From Xylaria sp. FL1777 (Eukaryota; Ascomycota; Sordariomycetes; Xylariales; Xylariaceae): a stretch of DNA of 64,000 nt. The position numbers and the translations under genes are program-made. Location of the stretch: the NCBI GenBank assembly GCA_022578965.1, contig MU400597.1, positions 1-64,000 of the forward strand. The letters are read 5' to 3'. The notes below the pieces were generated by a model. The model did not search any database and was not told where the DNA came from. It worked only from the letters and a program-made list of their open reading frames with translations. This document shows positions 12,191 to 25,348 of the stretch, piece after piece; within the stretch, counting starts at the first letter, position 1, and the number at the start of each line of letters is the position of its first letter.

Positions 12191-14985
12191 GTATATTATA
12201 TAGTTTTTTTATATAAAAATATTTAAAGCGTTTATAAAACTTTTAAAGTTTTATTTTTATAAAGTATAAATTTGCTTTATATAAGCTAGTATTAAAAAAT
12301 AAGTATTTTTATTTTTATATAACAAGAATAGTTTTTCTGTTTTATTATATAATAATATTTTTTATATTATTAAAGTATGCTTTTAAGCAGTTAGCATTTT
12401 TTAATAAAAATAAAAAAAAAGTAAAAATATTTAAAATATAATATATAGTTATACTAAGGGCGTTTTTTATTTATATAGTGCTTATAACATTTATAGTATT
12501 ATTTTTGCTAAAATAAATATAAGTGCTACTTAAAATTTAATTAATTTTTATATAGAAATATATTTAAAAGTATGCTTTTAATTAAGCTTTTTTTACTGTT
12601 AAATAGTTAAAAGCGCTAATATTTTAAAGTTTATTTTAGTAGTTTATATAATAATAATTGCTTAATATAAACTAATTATATAGCACTATTATTTTATAGT
12701 TTTAAATATTTTTTTTTATTATATAATAAAAAAATATGCTGTTTATTAAATATTAAGTAGTTTAGTTATTAAATTTTTTATTAATATTTTTAGTACTATT
12801 ATTTAACTTTAAATATTTTTTATATTTTGCTACGTATAAAAAAAATTCTTTTAAAGTAAGTTTTTAGCTATAAATTATTTTGTGCGAATTAAAAAATACG
12901 TTTTTTATATAAGCTTTTTTTTAGAAAATATAGCGTATTAATTAATAGCTTTTTTTTTAGCAAACAAAGCATTTCTTGTTTATATAAAAGTTTTAGTTTT
13001 TTTAGTTATAACTTTAAAAGTAACTTAGCTATTTAATTAATTAACTTAATAACTTTAATATAAATTTAAGTTATTAATTTTTTGTATAGCTATAATTATA
13101 TTTTTAGTTTATAAAATATAACTTATTGTTTTTTTATATAAAAGTTTTTATTATATTGTTTAATACTATATATAAGCATGCTTATAAGTTAGCAAAAAAT
13201 TCTTTATATATAAGTTTTTAAAAAATTAATGCTATAGTTAACTTTAGTACACTTTAATATGCTTATGTAATATTTATATTTAATTAAATTTTGTTTTAGT
13301 AGTTAGCACTAAGCGCTTATTATGCTTTTTTAAGCTTATTAAGCATTAATTTAAATATTTTATGCAAAGCTAAGTTTAAGTTTTTTTTTTTTATTTATAT
13401 AAAAAAAACTATTATTTAATTAGCTTAATATTAACTATAGTTTATATTAGTATTAAAATAAATATTTATTATATAGTATATTTTATTTTACGTTTTATTT
13501 AAATTAATGCAGTTAATAAAAAAGTTCTTTATATAATTTTTTAAAATATATAAAAATATAGCATAGTATTAATTTTTTATAATTTTAATATGTTAGTAAA
13601 TAGCAATAAATAAACAAGCTTTATTATATAATAAATTATATAGTTTACTTATATAGTTTTAACTTAAGTTTTAGCTTTTTTAAAAAGCAATATATTTATT
13701 AAAAGGTATAAATTTATTTTATATAAACTTTGTTAAAAGTAAGTTAAAAAACATGCTTTTAATAACTAAATCTAGTGTTATATAAACATATGTTTTTTGT
13801 TTTAATATTTGCAGTAAATAATGCTAAATAAAATATTTATATATTAGTTAAAAAATTAGTTTATAGCTTATTTTTATTATATAAAGATTAAATAGCTTAA
13901 AAAAATTCTAGTATTTAATATTTAGTTAAATTAATTATAGTTAATGTTTATATTATTACGTTTAAAATTATACGTTAAAACTTAAGTTTTTAAAAAATAA
14001 TTTAGTATATAAATAGTTTAAAAAGTTTTAACTATTATATAAAAAAGTATTTAGCTGTTAGCTTAATATTAAAAATGTTGCTAATAATTAAATAGTTATT
14101 ATATAATAAATATTTAGTAGTTTTTTTAATTTTTTAATTGTAAAGTTTTTATAAGTTATTTTTATAAGCTTTTAGATTATAGTTATTTTTAACGTTAAGT
14201 AGATTTTTTTTAACTTAAGGTTTTTAAGCAAAGTGCTTTATATGCTTTAATAAATTTTCTAGAAATAATTTTCCGTTTATTTTTTAAAAGTTTTAGCAAA
14301 TCTTTTTTAAAAGTAGTTTAATAGTTTATAAAAATATAAATAGTTAATATAATAAAATGCTAGCTTAATATTTAGCTTAATTTTAGTTATATAACTAAAA
14401 TTAATTTTTTAGTTTTATATTTTAAAATTAATTTAAGTATTTATTTGTTGTGCACTTATTAAAACATTTTTAGTTAAATCTTTATATATAAAAGTAATTA
14501 GCTTTAACTTTAAAAGCATTATAAATAGTTGTTTGTTTTTTTAAAATATAGTAAATTTAGCTAAATTATATAATATATTTAATTTTATATTTAAGTTATA
14601 TAAGTTGCTGTTTTGCTTTTATATAGCAATATAGTTAATATATTGCTTAATGTTTATATAGCAATATAATTAAAAAAATAACAAAATTGCTTGCTATTTT
14701 TTTTATTTTATTTTTAGTATTAACAAATAAGTTAAAAGTCTAGTTTTTATATATAAATAAATTAGATTTTTTCTTTTTTTTCTTTATATATGCTTATTTT
14801 AGCTAATTAAAAAAAGTAAACTAAACAATATATTTATATATTAAAAGAAAAATAAGCGTAATATAAAAAACAAATCTTTTTTTAACGGGTTAAAATAAAA
14901 ATATATTATATAACTTTATTATTACTTTAGCTAATTTATAGTTTGTTATAAATAAGTTAAAAATGTAAATATAACTATTAATTAG

Positions 14986-15272
14986 TATTAAATAAGCTTT
15001 ATATAATTATACGTTTAATATATATATGCTAAAACAAAATACAATAATCTTTATATTATAAGCTATTTATATTTTATATGTTTAAAAGAAAAAAAAGTTC
15101 GTATAAAGCAAAAGTTCTTTTTTATGTGTAAGAACTTTACTAGCGTACAAACTAAGCTAACACTAAAATTACTTTAGTTTATGTAATAGCTTTTACATAA
15201 AGTGGTCTTTATGCAAAACTTATTATACGTACTATATATAAAAATTACAATTAATAACTAGTTATTTTAATA
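14986..15272 (-). repeat. LTR of outer copia-type element (5' LTR in element orientation)
   Basis: Partner of 199-485, without indels. Confidence 0.85.
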
Positions 15273-15277
15273 AAAAC
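15273..15277. repeat. Right target-site duplication of outer element (AAAAC)
   Basis: Matches 194-198 except for one C/T transition. Confidence 0.65.
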
Positions 15278-18235
15278 TATTATATAAAGAACTTTTTTAA
15301 ACTATTTAATTACTTTAAATAAAAAACTAATATTATTACTAAAACAAAACATTATATTAATATAAGCAATAATTTACTAATTAAACTATTATTATAAAAA
15401 TATAGCTTAGCATAAAAAAAAGCACTATATAAGTTTATAAAAACACATAAAAATATTTATATTAAAAAAAGCATAAAGTTATAAAGTTTACTAATATTAT
15501 TAACTTTAAAAAAAGCGTTAAACATAATTACTAAGCTTAATAAAAATAATAAATTAATAATATAGCATTTTTGTTATAATTATTGCAAAATTAATAAAAA
15601 AACAAAAAAGCAAGCTTATTTATTATTTAATATAGCAAACTAAATATAGCAAGCTATAAAACGTTAATAATATGCTTTTATTAACTTAAAAAATAAATTT
15701 TAATATATTGCTATATATAAACTATATTATAAAAAAATAGCATTTATTATACTATTTAAGCTATATAAATAAATAGTAATGCTTTTTAAATTTTATAACG
15801 CTTTAGCAATGTTTTAAGCACTAATATAAAAAATAATTAAACTTTTTTATAAATAGTTAGCTAGCTTACTTAATAATATTTATATTTAAGCTAAAACAAA
15901 AAAACAATTATATAAGCATTATTGTTTATTATTTATATAATTAATTAAATATAACATAATAATTAATATATTAAAAATATTGCTTTTTATAAATTTTAGT
16001 ATTTTTTTTAGTTTTAATGTTTTTTGTAATAATATTAAAGTAAACTTAACAAAAGTTATAGCAGTATAAAAATAGCTTATATTTAAAACTATTATAAAAA
16101 TAAAAATATTTATAAACGTTATAAATTATTTTAAATATTTTATTAAAAACTATTTATTAATTGTTATATTATTAACTATACTAACAAAAAAACCTAAAAA
16201 CTAAAAAATAAAGTTAAGCATAAAAGCTAAAAATATATAGTAAAAAATTTATAAAGCTATTATTATTATATTAGTTATTTAAGCTTTTAATTAAAAGCTT
16301 TTATTTATAATAAATATTAACTTAAGCATATATTACGTTAAAGCATGTTTAATATAGCTATATTTTTATAAAACAATTATATTTTTGCATTTAATAGCAT
16401 ACTTTTTAAAAAAGCTTAAAGTATATTAATTATATTATTTAATGCAAAAAAAAAAAATTGCTAGCTATAATGCTAATATTTTAATATTAGTAGCATTAAA
16501 TAAAAAGCAAAAAGGTTATTGTTTATATAAATTATAAGTTTTTTATAATAATAAAAATAAAAACAAAACAACTAGCAAAAATAATACGTTTTTTAAACAT
16601 TATTAAATATTTTAGCGTAAAAATTATATATAAAATAAGCAAATTAAACGTTTTAACAAACTAACTATTAAAACTACTAGTTATATTAGTTTTTTTATTA
16701 ATAAAAGCTAAAGTTAATATAAAGTTATTATTAAAAGCTAAAATATAGCTAATAATACTACTGCAATATTTTAATATTATAAATTTATAAGCTATTTTTA
16801 AAAATTTTTGTTTTAAAACTAAATTATTATATAATATAAGTTTAAAGTAAATAAAATAATACTTTATTAAAAAAAATAATATATTATTTAAGCTAATTAA
16901 CTATAAATAAGCTTTAAAAAATCTTTTATATTTAATTAGTATAGTATTTTAAGCTATAATGCTTTTAAAAGTGCTTAAAGTGCTAAAATTACTATAAAAC
17001 GCAAAAAATGCACATATTAACTTAAGGCATACTACTATTAAAAGCTTAATTTAAAAGCTAAATAAACGTTTTTAGTATTTAAAAGCTACATTTATTGCTT
17101 AATAAATTATTGCTAAATATAGTTAATATTAGCTAATAAAACTACTATTAAATAAACTTTTAAACTTATAATTTATTATATTACTTTTATTATTTATATA
17201 TTAAGCTATAAACTATATATTTATAGCTAATTTTAAGCTATTAATATGCATTAAATATATTATTATATAAATTAAAGCAAAAATAATGCTTAATGTTAGT
17301 TTTAAAGCAATAAAACTATTAATTTAATAAATTAGCAAAATGTTTAGTTTTTTTAAAAAATAAATAAGCAATAATATAAGCATATTTATAAGCAAAAAAG
17401 CAACTAATTAATATAAATTAAATAATTTTATTATAAAGTTAATTATACTTAAAAAACCTAAAAATAATAACAAAGTTAAAAAAGCTAATAATAATATTAA
17501 GCAAATTATATTATATAAAAGTTTAACTTATTATTATTTTAATTTTTAAACTTTATTAAAAGCAGCTATTTATATATATAATTAAACTTTAAAGCTTAAT
17601 AGCTATAGTAGCTATTTTTTATTATTTAAAATATAATTATTAAATTAATAATTAGCTATAAAAATTACTAATTATGTTAAAAATTTAAACAAAAAAAAAA
17701 GGTTAAATTTTAGCAATATTTAGCATAAAACTATAAAGTACTATTAATATATAATTACTTTAGTAGTTTAAAAGCATTAAAAAACTAAATTTAAGCTTAT
17801 TTATAAAAAAAAAAAAGCTTAATTAAAACTTATAAAACTAATAATTAAGTTTTATGCGTTAAATAATAAGCTAATAAGTTTAAATTATATTATAATAGCT
17901 TATAAATTATTATAAGTTATTATTATAGCAATATATATAAACTATAAAGCTTTAAAAAAATAATATTACTTAGTAAATATAATAATAATAATTTATTTTT
18001 AGCTTATAGCAAAAATAGCTATTTAGTAAAAAGTTTATAATATATTAATAAATATATGCTAAAAAAAAATAAACAAAAATTAAAAGCGTTAATAGTATAA
18101 ATATTAAAAAGCATTTATAAATAGCTTTATTTTTATAAATAGCTAAAATAGCTATTTAATAAAAGAAGTAATTATAGCTTTTAAGCAATACAAGCTATAA
18201 TATATACTATATAATAGTTGCTATACAAAAACCTA
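15278..18235. repeat. AT-rich RIP-mutated sequence, unclassified relic
   Basis: Nearly 3 kb of AT-extreme sequence with no open frame continues the outermost layer. I tried plus-strand translation of several stretches and found no motif strong enough to name. A C-x2-C-like spot near 15,570 and a following short block faintly resemble a hAT transposase N-terminus, which I do not claim. The block ends near 18,235, where normal composition starts within a few tens of bases. Confidence 0.6.
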
Positions 18236-20263
18236 AGAAGCATAAACTAGCTTTACTTAAATTAGTAATATTTATACATAGTTTTTTAGTACTGTACTTA
18301 GAAGATATTTTTTTTTTAACATCCACTTTTTTGAGTACAGACCTAACCTTACGTAGTAATTACAAGGTTCTAGGCCAGTATTCAGAAGGCACAGAGGCTC
18401 TAACTTATTAGCTAATAGCACTCACTTCAATAAGGTCCTCGAGAGAAATCTCTTTGTCATAAGCTTAAAAAAAGGTGCCATTTCCAGATCAACTTAGGCG
18501 ACTTTAGTCGGCCTTGTATACCTAGAGATCTTCCATCCTAGTTTGAGCCGGAGTCACTGAAATCTGCCCAGATTGTGTCTTCACCCCTTTTGAGTACAGT
18601 GACACTAAACTTTTCCCTTCATTTGTATGCATTTCCACTTTCATCAAACCACCGTCTAGCAACACTGTGACAACGCCTTCAGGCCTATCGAGCCTGAAGT
18701 CTTTTATTTGTTCGCTTCTCTACCCGAGCTGTCTTATCTCACTACATCCAAACGAGACCTATCAATAGCTTCCTCTGGGGTTTTAGTTGAGGCGAGGACG
18801 CATCAAGCATACCCAGGGATACCACGTAAACGCGGACCACTATTGCTCATGCTAATATCGTTTTAGTAGGGTAATGCCACGTATCCCTGTGGCAGCATAC
18901 TCCAGATCTTGCTCTAAATCTTTTTCCATGATTGACCGCTTGTCGGATGAAAAACATCCGATAAACACCTGTTTAGGTTCCCGCCGCAGCTTTAAGAGTT
19001 ACCCCAGCTAACGAGAAAATTAGTTCCCTGATTGGTTAGCAACGTTTGAGGAAACTCTACTTGTTCTCGAGTGCTCTATAAATGCACTCTAGTTTACCTC
19101 GTATATGCCTAGTTTAGTGGCCTTTTTTACTTATGTAGGTGCGTAATCAGTACATTAAGGGACGGCACAAGTGCAGCATTTCATATTGCCCATCACAGTA
19201 GTTACTTATATATTAATTATTTCCAGCTCTCTTATAATATTAAGGCACCTCATGATAAGCACTGCTTTTTCACTCTCTGTATATTGTCCGTGGTTTTGTA
19301 AGCCTTGTGCCCTCTCAGGTATATTATCAAGGCTTACACCGGTGATCTGGATATACCCCTGTAAATACCAGTAACCTGGTTGAGCCCCTGATGAGCCCCT
19401 GATCACGTACCTGGACCAACATCCATCATCCTGGAACCGCATACAACAGTGTGCCTAGTTCATTACTAGTCCCAGGCAGGAAAGGCGGTCTTAGCTGAAA
19501 AAAGAAACCTGCTCCACATAGATAGATTTGTTATTTCCCAACGATCACCTGTCGATCAATGGAGAGGCGACCGATCCATTGTAGCGTACAGCAAACGATC
19601 TATGGGTTGGGGTAGTCATCAAACTACCTATCTACAGTATACCAGTATACATCACGTTACGAATCTCGGATATTGCCAACTGGTACAATACAATACACTC
19701 AATACCCAAAGCAGCAAGCGTAAGTGATAGTAATGTAGATCTCATACCAATCCCCTGTTCTCATCTACCACACAGCTTGTTTGTGTATTGTTTGCGATTA
19801 TAATACACTATATACTACGTAGTGTATGCATGCTTACCTATGTAGGTATGTAGCTCGTCTTCCAGTTATCACAATGAGTGATCTATTCTGGTATAGTCTT
19901 CTCAGCCAGGCCCACCTTAGAAGGAGCGGCGTAAGAAAAGAGCATACGTACTGTATAGTACTTTGGATAGTGGATGGAAATAGCTAGGTAATGAGCAAGG
20001 CTATGAGGACGAGGGTGGTGTGCGCTATGCTGCGCCGTCCGTTCTTGTGTCTGATCTACCGTCTTTCCCCTCCGCATCCGACAATACCTAATATTTACTA
20101 CAGTATGTAGTGTACCTCGTGAAAACGACTTGGCCGCACTCAACCCGACGTCCCATCTCATCCCGAGATTCCATTGTAGGGAGCTTGTTGCCCGTAGCAT
20201 GCTGGGGGATTACATAGCCAAACTGGTATCGTAGGTGGCGCTTTCAGGCGTGACTTACCATTC
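18236..20263. other. Gene-free strip at the AT-block boundary
   Basis: Composition is balanced but no gene is supported. Short frames (for example 19,171-19,442 on both strands) overlap each other and lack features. Two perfect short inverted repeats stand out: CTTCAGGC/GCCTGAAG around 18,677-18,700 and TCGGATG/CATCCGA around 18,934-18,955. The end of the strip probably holds the promoter of the methyltransferase gene. Confidence 0.5.
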
Positions 20264-22085
20264 ATGGAGGGGTTTGGGACTGGCTTGTGGGTGTCCGGCG
20301 CAAGGTCAAGCACGGGTGGTTCTGCGCTCCGGCCCGTAACCTCGTCGACGCTCACCGTGCATCCACAAACGGAGCTACAAGCTCCAAGCCAGCGTGGAAG
20401 CACCCATCCGTCAACCTCTTCAGCACCAGGTGAATCGGCGACACTACCAGAAGGCGACTCAAAAGATCGCACCTACTACGGTACCAGGGCTAATGTAAGT
20501 TCCAACCCCCAGCATGTTGAGGTTCCAGATCAAGTTGACAGAACGCAGACTACCTCGGACATCGACGACCTGAATCTTGAGTCGAACGAAGTCTGGCCGC
20601 CTGCGGACTCTGAAGATGACAGTGGAGGTGATGGATCTAGCGGCACCAGCTTGAAGAGGTGAGCCGGGTCACGCATTGTCTTTTGCGATTATTAGCACAT
20701 CATTAATAGTGGACTACGCAGAACGCCGACTACGAAGTCAAATACTGCCACCAGCAAAGTAAAGGCAATACTACAGAAATTCGGCAAATCATATAACAGG
20801 CGTGAGTACAGTTCCTCGCCCTCTTTTGATTGGATGAAACGAACAGTATCATCTCAGGTTACGACATTCTACCGAGCGAGGCTGTAAGTCCGGCATCAAA
20901 CCCCTAGATTTCGGACGCTACTTAACCATATACGCATCTATTAGCAGGAGAAAGGCAGGAACAGTAAGTATTACGACTTACGTCGTTTCCATGTTATAAC
21001 CTGAGCGAGCTAACTTAGGTCTAGCCCTACAACACAACATCGTCTTAGAGGTATTTGATGGGAAACTACATCTAGCACCTGTCGAGAATGCCCGTCGAGT
21101 CTTGGATCTTGGTTGTGGTCCCGGTGATTGGCCGCTCGAGTTCGGTAAGACGCCGCTCTCACGTGCTATTATATGTGCGCTGACGGACGACCAGCCAAGA
21201 GAAACCCCAAAACGGCGGTACTTGGCGTAGACATCGACCCTATAAATCCACCTTACCATTTGCCAAATTGCCGGTTACAGGTGATGGACTTCAACACAAG
21301 GTGGTCATACACCCCCAAGTTTGATTTCATTCACCTACGGCATCTGGGCGGGCTGCCAGAGACGCAAGTCATAACAAATATATACGAAAACTTAAGTCCA
21401 GGGGGAGTAAGTGCATTGATCCGGTTACTCCAAGATCTACTCTACTCGGAGATGTCGAGATCCAAAGTGATAGGTTTCGTAATAGTAAACTAATCAACAG
21501 TTAGTGGGCGGAGTTTACCGAGTGGATTGTCTCAATAAGGTCAACCCGCAATAACTTCAATGAGAGCGCATTCTACAAGTGGGTGGGTTATTGGAAAGCA
21601 GGTAAGTCCTCAAAGCCCTAAATATTAACCTCTCTAATCTTCAACCAGGTCTAAATGAAATGGGACATACTGTCTATTATCCACTGGAATATAAACGACT
21701 GCTTACGGAGGCCGGATTTAGGAATGTGACTGAAAGGAAGCATGCAGGTCAGTACCAGAATCTCTCTTTGGTCATGCGTCCCATCTCGCTACTATATTGC
21801 ACGAGGAGGTCCCCTAATCATGCGATTGCTAATCAATAACCTGGAACAGTCCCGATAAACCCGTGGCCCCCAAGCAAACAGCTTCAGAGAATTGGGTCTA
21901 TGATGTACACGAACATTACCACGAGCATTGAACCCATCTGTACGCCTATTTTTACGCAAACCTTAGGCTTATCACCAGACGCTGTTGAGTCGCTATTAGC
22001 CGATGTTCGCAAGGAAATAGCAGACGTCGACAACATGCATGCTTACATGACCTTGTACGGATCCCCATCCCTCTGCAATTTCTAG
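20264..22085 (+). CDS. SAM-dependent methyltransferase (LaeA-like fungal family), nine exons
   Basis: The encoded protein is predicted to transfer a methyl group from S-adenosylmethionine to an unknown acceptor. Hand-joined exons 20264-20658, 20722-20801, 20858-20883, 20948-20963, 21019-21144, 21195-21406, 21505-21601, 21649-21747 and 21850-22085 all have GT-AG borders and keep frame, giving 428 aa. A Ser/Thr-rich acidic N-terminus of about 150 residues precedes LALQHNI. Motif I follows as VLDLGCGPGDWPLEF, then VLGVDIDPI (acidic ribose-binding end of strand 2), FDFIHLRHLGG and LSPGG. The same block order is found in LaeA and LaeA-like proteins. Exon 4 is a 16-nt microexon. The start at 20264 is the first ATG of the open frame; the N-terminus is the least certain part. 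It may act in secondary metabolism or be one of the many orphan LaeA-like enzymes. Confidence 0.85.
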
Positions 22086-25000
22086 ATGTCTTATATATGT
22101 ACAAATGCTAACGGAAAATAGATTTACTGTTTACGCTCAGAAACCCCGCGGAGAATACTCTTCAGAGTCATCTCCAAGATCGTCGGAGCATGGATATTAA
22201 TATATCACGACACATGTTGTCTATTTGTGCCTACATAACTCCGCATTGGAGCTACAGTCTCTTGAAAATTGGCTACCGAGATCAACACCGCGAAACTCTG
22301 GAAGTTTCAGCTGGAAAATAGGAATAATTAAACCCGGTATTAATTAAGGGGGGAAAGGGTTTGGTTCGAAGGAGTACTACGCAGTATGAAAAATATCTAT
22401 TCCTCGTTCTACATCTATTTAAAACTTCAACAATGTACAGTTCGCAGTGTGAGATGAGTCATTATCCAGGTATTATTTTATAGTCTATGTAATTTTGGCC
22501 AAACTCCTCGTAGCTAGTATTTACTGTCTACATTATGTGATTGTACGTATTCGTTACCTTGGTAAGCATCAAATAAACATGTCACACTAGGCAGTGTTCC
22601 AAAGCGCACAACGTTTCCGGCCATGTACAGTACTGAAAACCCTAGAGGTCTATAGCATTAGGTTAAATCCAAAGTATCATTGCACAGTGTTGGGCTTGCC
22701 TTTATTAAGCGGCAATTGCATTAATATCCAGTATCCATAGAAGTCCCTGCTAGGCGAGGATAATGAGGCGGGAGCTATTGCCATGGCTCCTATAAGATCT
22801 ACATAGTGTACGTTAGGTTGTCATGCGTAAAACTATTCCCAATAGAGGCGATGACAGTTTATACTAATTTTGCGTTGCAGTTCGGTCCCGATTCTCGCAA
22901 GTATAAGGCGCTACAATACGCTGTTAGGACTTTCCACGCCAACTTGACAAGGTCGTGGTTTTGAGCCAATACCGGCTCATGCAAAAGGTAATTTAAGCTC
23001 AATCACTTCGTAACGTAGGCACTAACAAAACAAGAGGGGGTTAGGTTAGCCTTGATTAGAAGACTTGTCCGAATGAACGAACTCAACTTGGACTCTTTGC
23101 GACTGTTAATGTTCCAATTAGCTTCATGTGCTTCCCGAGTTTCCGGCAAAATCATCAGCAATGCTCTGAGCCTTCGAATGCAGAATAGAATCAATACATT
23201 TATTATAAACAACCCCAATAACTCTTATGAATACAACCCTATACTTGATACCGAGACATAACAACCCATCCATAGTATTGAACCGATTTAGTAATTACAC
23301 AGATTTTACGAGAACTAGTCTGCCGCCATACCCTATTAATACTACTTGCTGCTTCTAGCATTTTATTGCCATGGAACAAAATCACAGTCTTTAATACAAG
23401 CTGTTCAGTGTTTAAATAGCCAGTTATTTAGCCCTCGCTTGAATGAGACGTGTTACCAGCCTCTCTATCTTCTGAGGGCCGAGTAATTGTCTGTATACAT
23501 CTAGAGAGATAGATCTAAAAGCGCATTGTTGCCAGAAAGTCGTCAATAAGTTTCAAAAGCACTGGGCACTGTGGAAGGTTATTGTAATCCCGGCGCATTC
23601 TCTAAGTCTTATTTAGCTTTTGTCATGTATGCTGTTATCTGAGATCTCATTGGTTACCATAGTTATGGGCTCACTGTGATACGCCGCATCCCGAACAATG
23701 CAAGACGTATGAAACTCGTATATGCTAAAGGCTATTCATTTAGCAATCTCGATACGGTATAGGTACATCTTATTACACTTATAACTCATGTTCATGCCTA
23801 GTCGGGATCTGTGTTTAATGTAGAGTTGAGGCTCCTAAACATAAAAATTCAACCGGGCTGATATAAGAAATTTATAGTATGAGTCTTGATTAAACCAGCT
23901 GGAACTCTAGGAAGGCATGTCGACTATTATGCCGTAGTCCCAGCATAATTAATTATCATACGATAATGAACACCTTATATAAAATAATCAGTTGTTTTTA
24001 TTTATATATATTGCTTTTAGAGAGCATCTATCTGTGAAACCTAAGATTCTCGTATAACAGCACATACTCACAGTACACCCACACCTTAGAGCTCAAAATT
24101 TTCAGATAAACATTAGGAACAGACTGACTATGATCTACGTAGGGCTGAAGAATGACCTACGACAATCATTTCCTGAAGGGGGACAAGATTAAGGAAAACG
24201 TGGGTTCTTCCGGTTGGTGATTGCGCATGGAGTCTGATATGTTTGAGTAATCCCTTAACATCTCAAAGATGATATATAATATATGATATAATGACATCGT
24301 AGGCATTATCCCTTTGCGATGGTGTGCTTTCAGCTATCCGGGCTGTGCCATTCGGACACTCCCTACCAGCTACTCGACATCCATAGCACGGCGGGCGGTA
24401 AATTTAAATTAATCGGTGATGACACGCACACAACACCCTATCGAAAGTCCCTTACATCAATATGTGGCTAACTAGCGTTACAAAACGGCTGACGATTGTA
24501 AGCCCAAGATGTAGTTCGTATTTAATGCATGCTGTAATATCCTACTATGTCATAATGCTTATATTTGGCTAGTATGATTTTCATTACTACGATATTCATA
24601 AGACTGCTGGTTGAGTCCGCTCCTTCGAATCAATACCCTAGACTAAACTGACTTCATGGGAAGAAGCAACTTCCTGCAGAAAAGCTCAACATACGCCTGT
24701 GGAGTTTCCTTGCATATGAAATCACAGTAGATAAGGCCTCCGCTTTATAGCGTCTTATTGAGGTCTTTCTCCTCGGATAGGCTTGAGCTGTCAAGCTCTC
24801 GATGAATTTGTCTGGTAACAGCTGAATGAGCTGATTGCGGATCTACCACATGAGGCCTGGAGAAGTTAGAGGAGCTCTTGGCGTACACATTGGTCTATGG
24901 AAACCCCTCCCCACATCTCCTTTTTTTGTGACTTGCAGCCTGGGCAGTGCATCAGGTAACATTGTTAGGCACATAACAGGTAATGACCCACGAGATATGT

Positions 25001-25348
25001 ACATGTGGCTTCGCCGTATTCCAAGGGATAAGGGATCGGGGCTTTGAATTAGCGTTGCAAAATCTGCTCCGGGAATAGCAGGAGACCCCTGATTGTTCCG
25101 TAAGCTCAACGCCCTGCTTACAAAATGGATGGCTGATTCCGACACCTTACGCTCTCCAGCTATGGAAAGGCAGACTGACCTGGGCAGACACGCTTATGGA
25201 ACCTCAACATTGTGTGACTCGAATGCGAGCTGTATATAAAATATCTAGGACACTTAGCTGTTGAATGAGAATAAAGCATACCCCCAAGACTCTTGACCAT
25301 CTTTATACCCGAGCTTGGAATGAAAAGGTGCACCGACAACAAACAAAC
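22086..25348. other. 3.2-kb intergenic region without a supported gene
   Basis: No frame here shows a recognisable domain or convincing splice structure. Mutually overlapping frames at 23,003-23,261 (both strands) and 24,835-25,145 (both strands) look like chance. The last 100-200 bases should contain the promoter of the monooxygenase. Confidence 0.5.

Larger units (their letters stand above)
199..15272 (-). mobile_element. Outer LTR retrotransposon, copia-type, minus strand, RIP-inactivated and split by a nested insertion
   Basis: Two 287-bp direct repeats (199-485 and 14,986-15,272) align at a constant offset of 14,787 with only transition differences. They are flanked by a 5-bp duplication. 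Subtracting the nested chromovirus and its extra duplication leaves about 7.4 kb, a normal LTR-element length. Reading the minus strand through stop codons gives, in order, an integrase core (about 12,190-11,880), the RT active-site region (about 10,525-10,395) and the RNase H region (about 2,505-2,150). That is the copia order integrase-RT-RNase H. Many stops are TAA or TAG at places where the family has Trp, Gln or Arg, which is typical of RIP. No frame of 60 codons survives, so the element is dead. Confidence 0.85.

Noticed and set aside
1..18235. Telomere repeat, CRISPR array or rRNA in the AT block
   Set aside because: No TTAGGG-type arrays, no regularly spaced repeats and no rRNA-like segments were seen; LTR pairs explain the repeats found.
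19171..19442. Small frames on both strands (67 and 78 codons)
   Set aside because: They overlap each other, have no domain, signal or splice context, and lie in a gene-free strip.
20158..20472. Minus-strand frame of 104 codons
   Set aside because: Antisense shadow of exon 1 of the methyltransferase, whose nine-exon structure is consistent.
23003..23261. Paired frames on both strands
   Set aside because: Mutual shadows without recognisable features.
24835..25145. Paired frames of 70 and 100 codons
   Set aside because: Mutual shadows; no homology recognised and no splice partner found.
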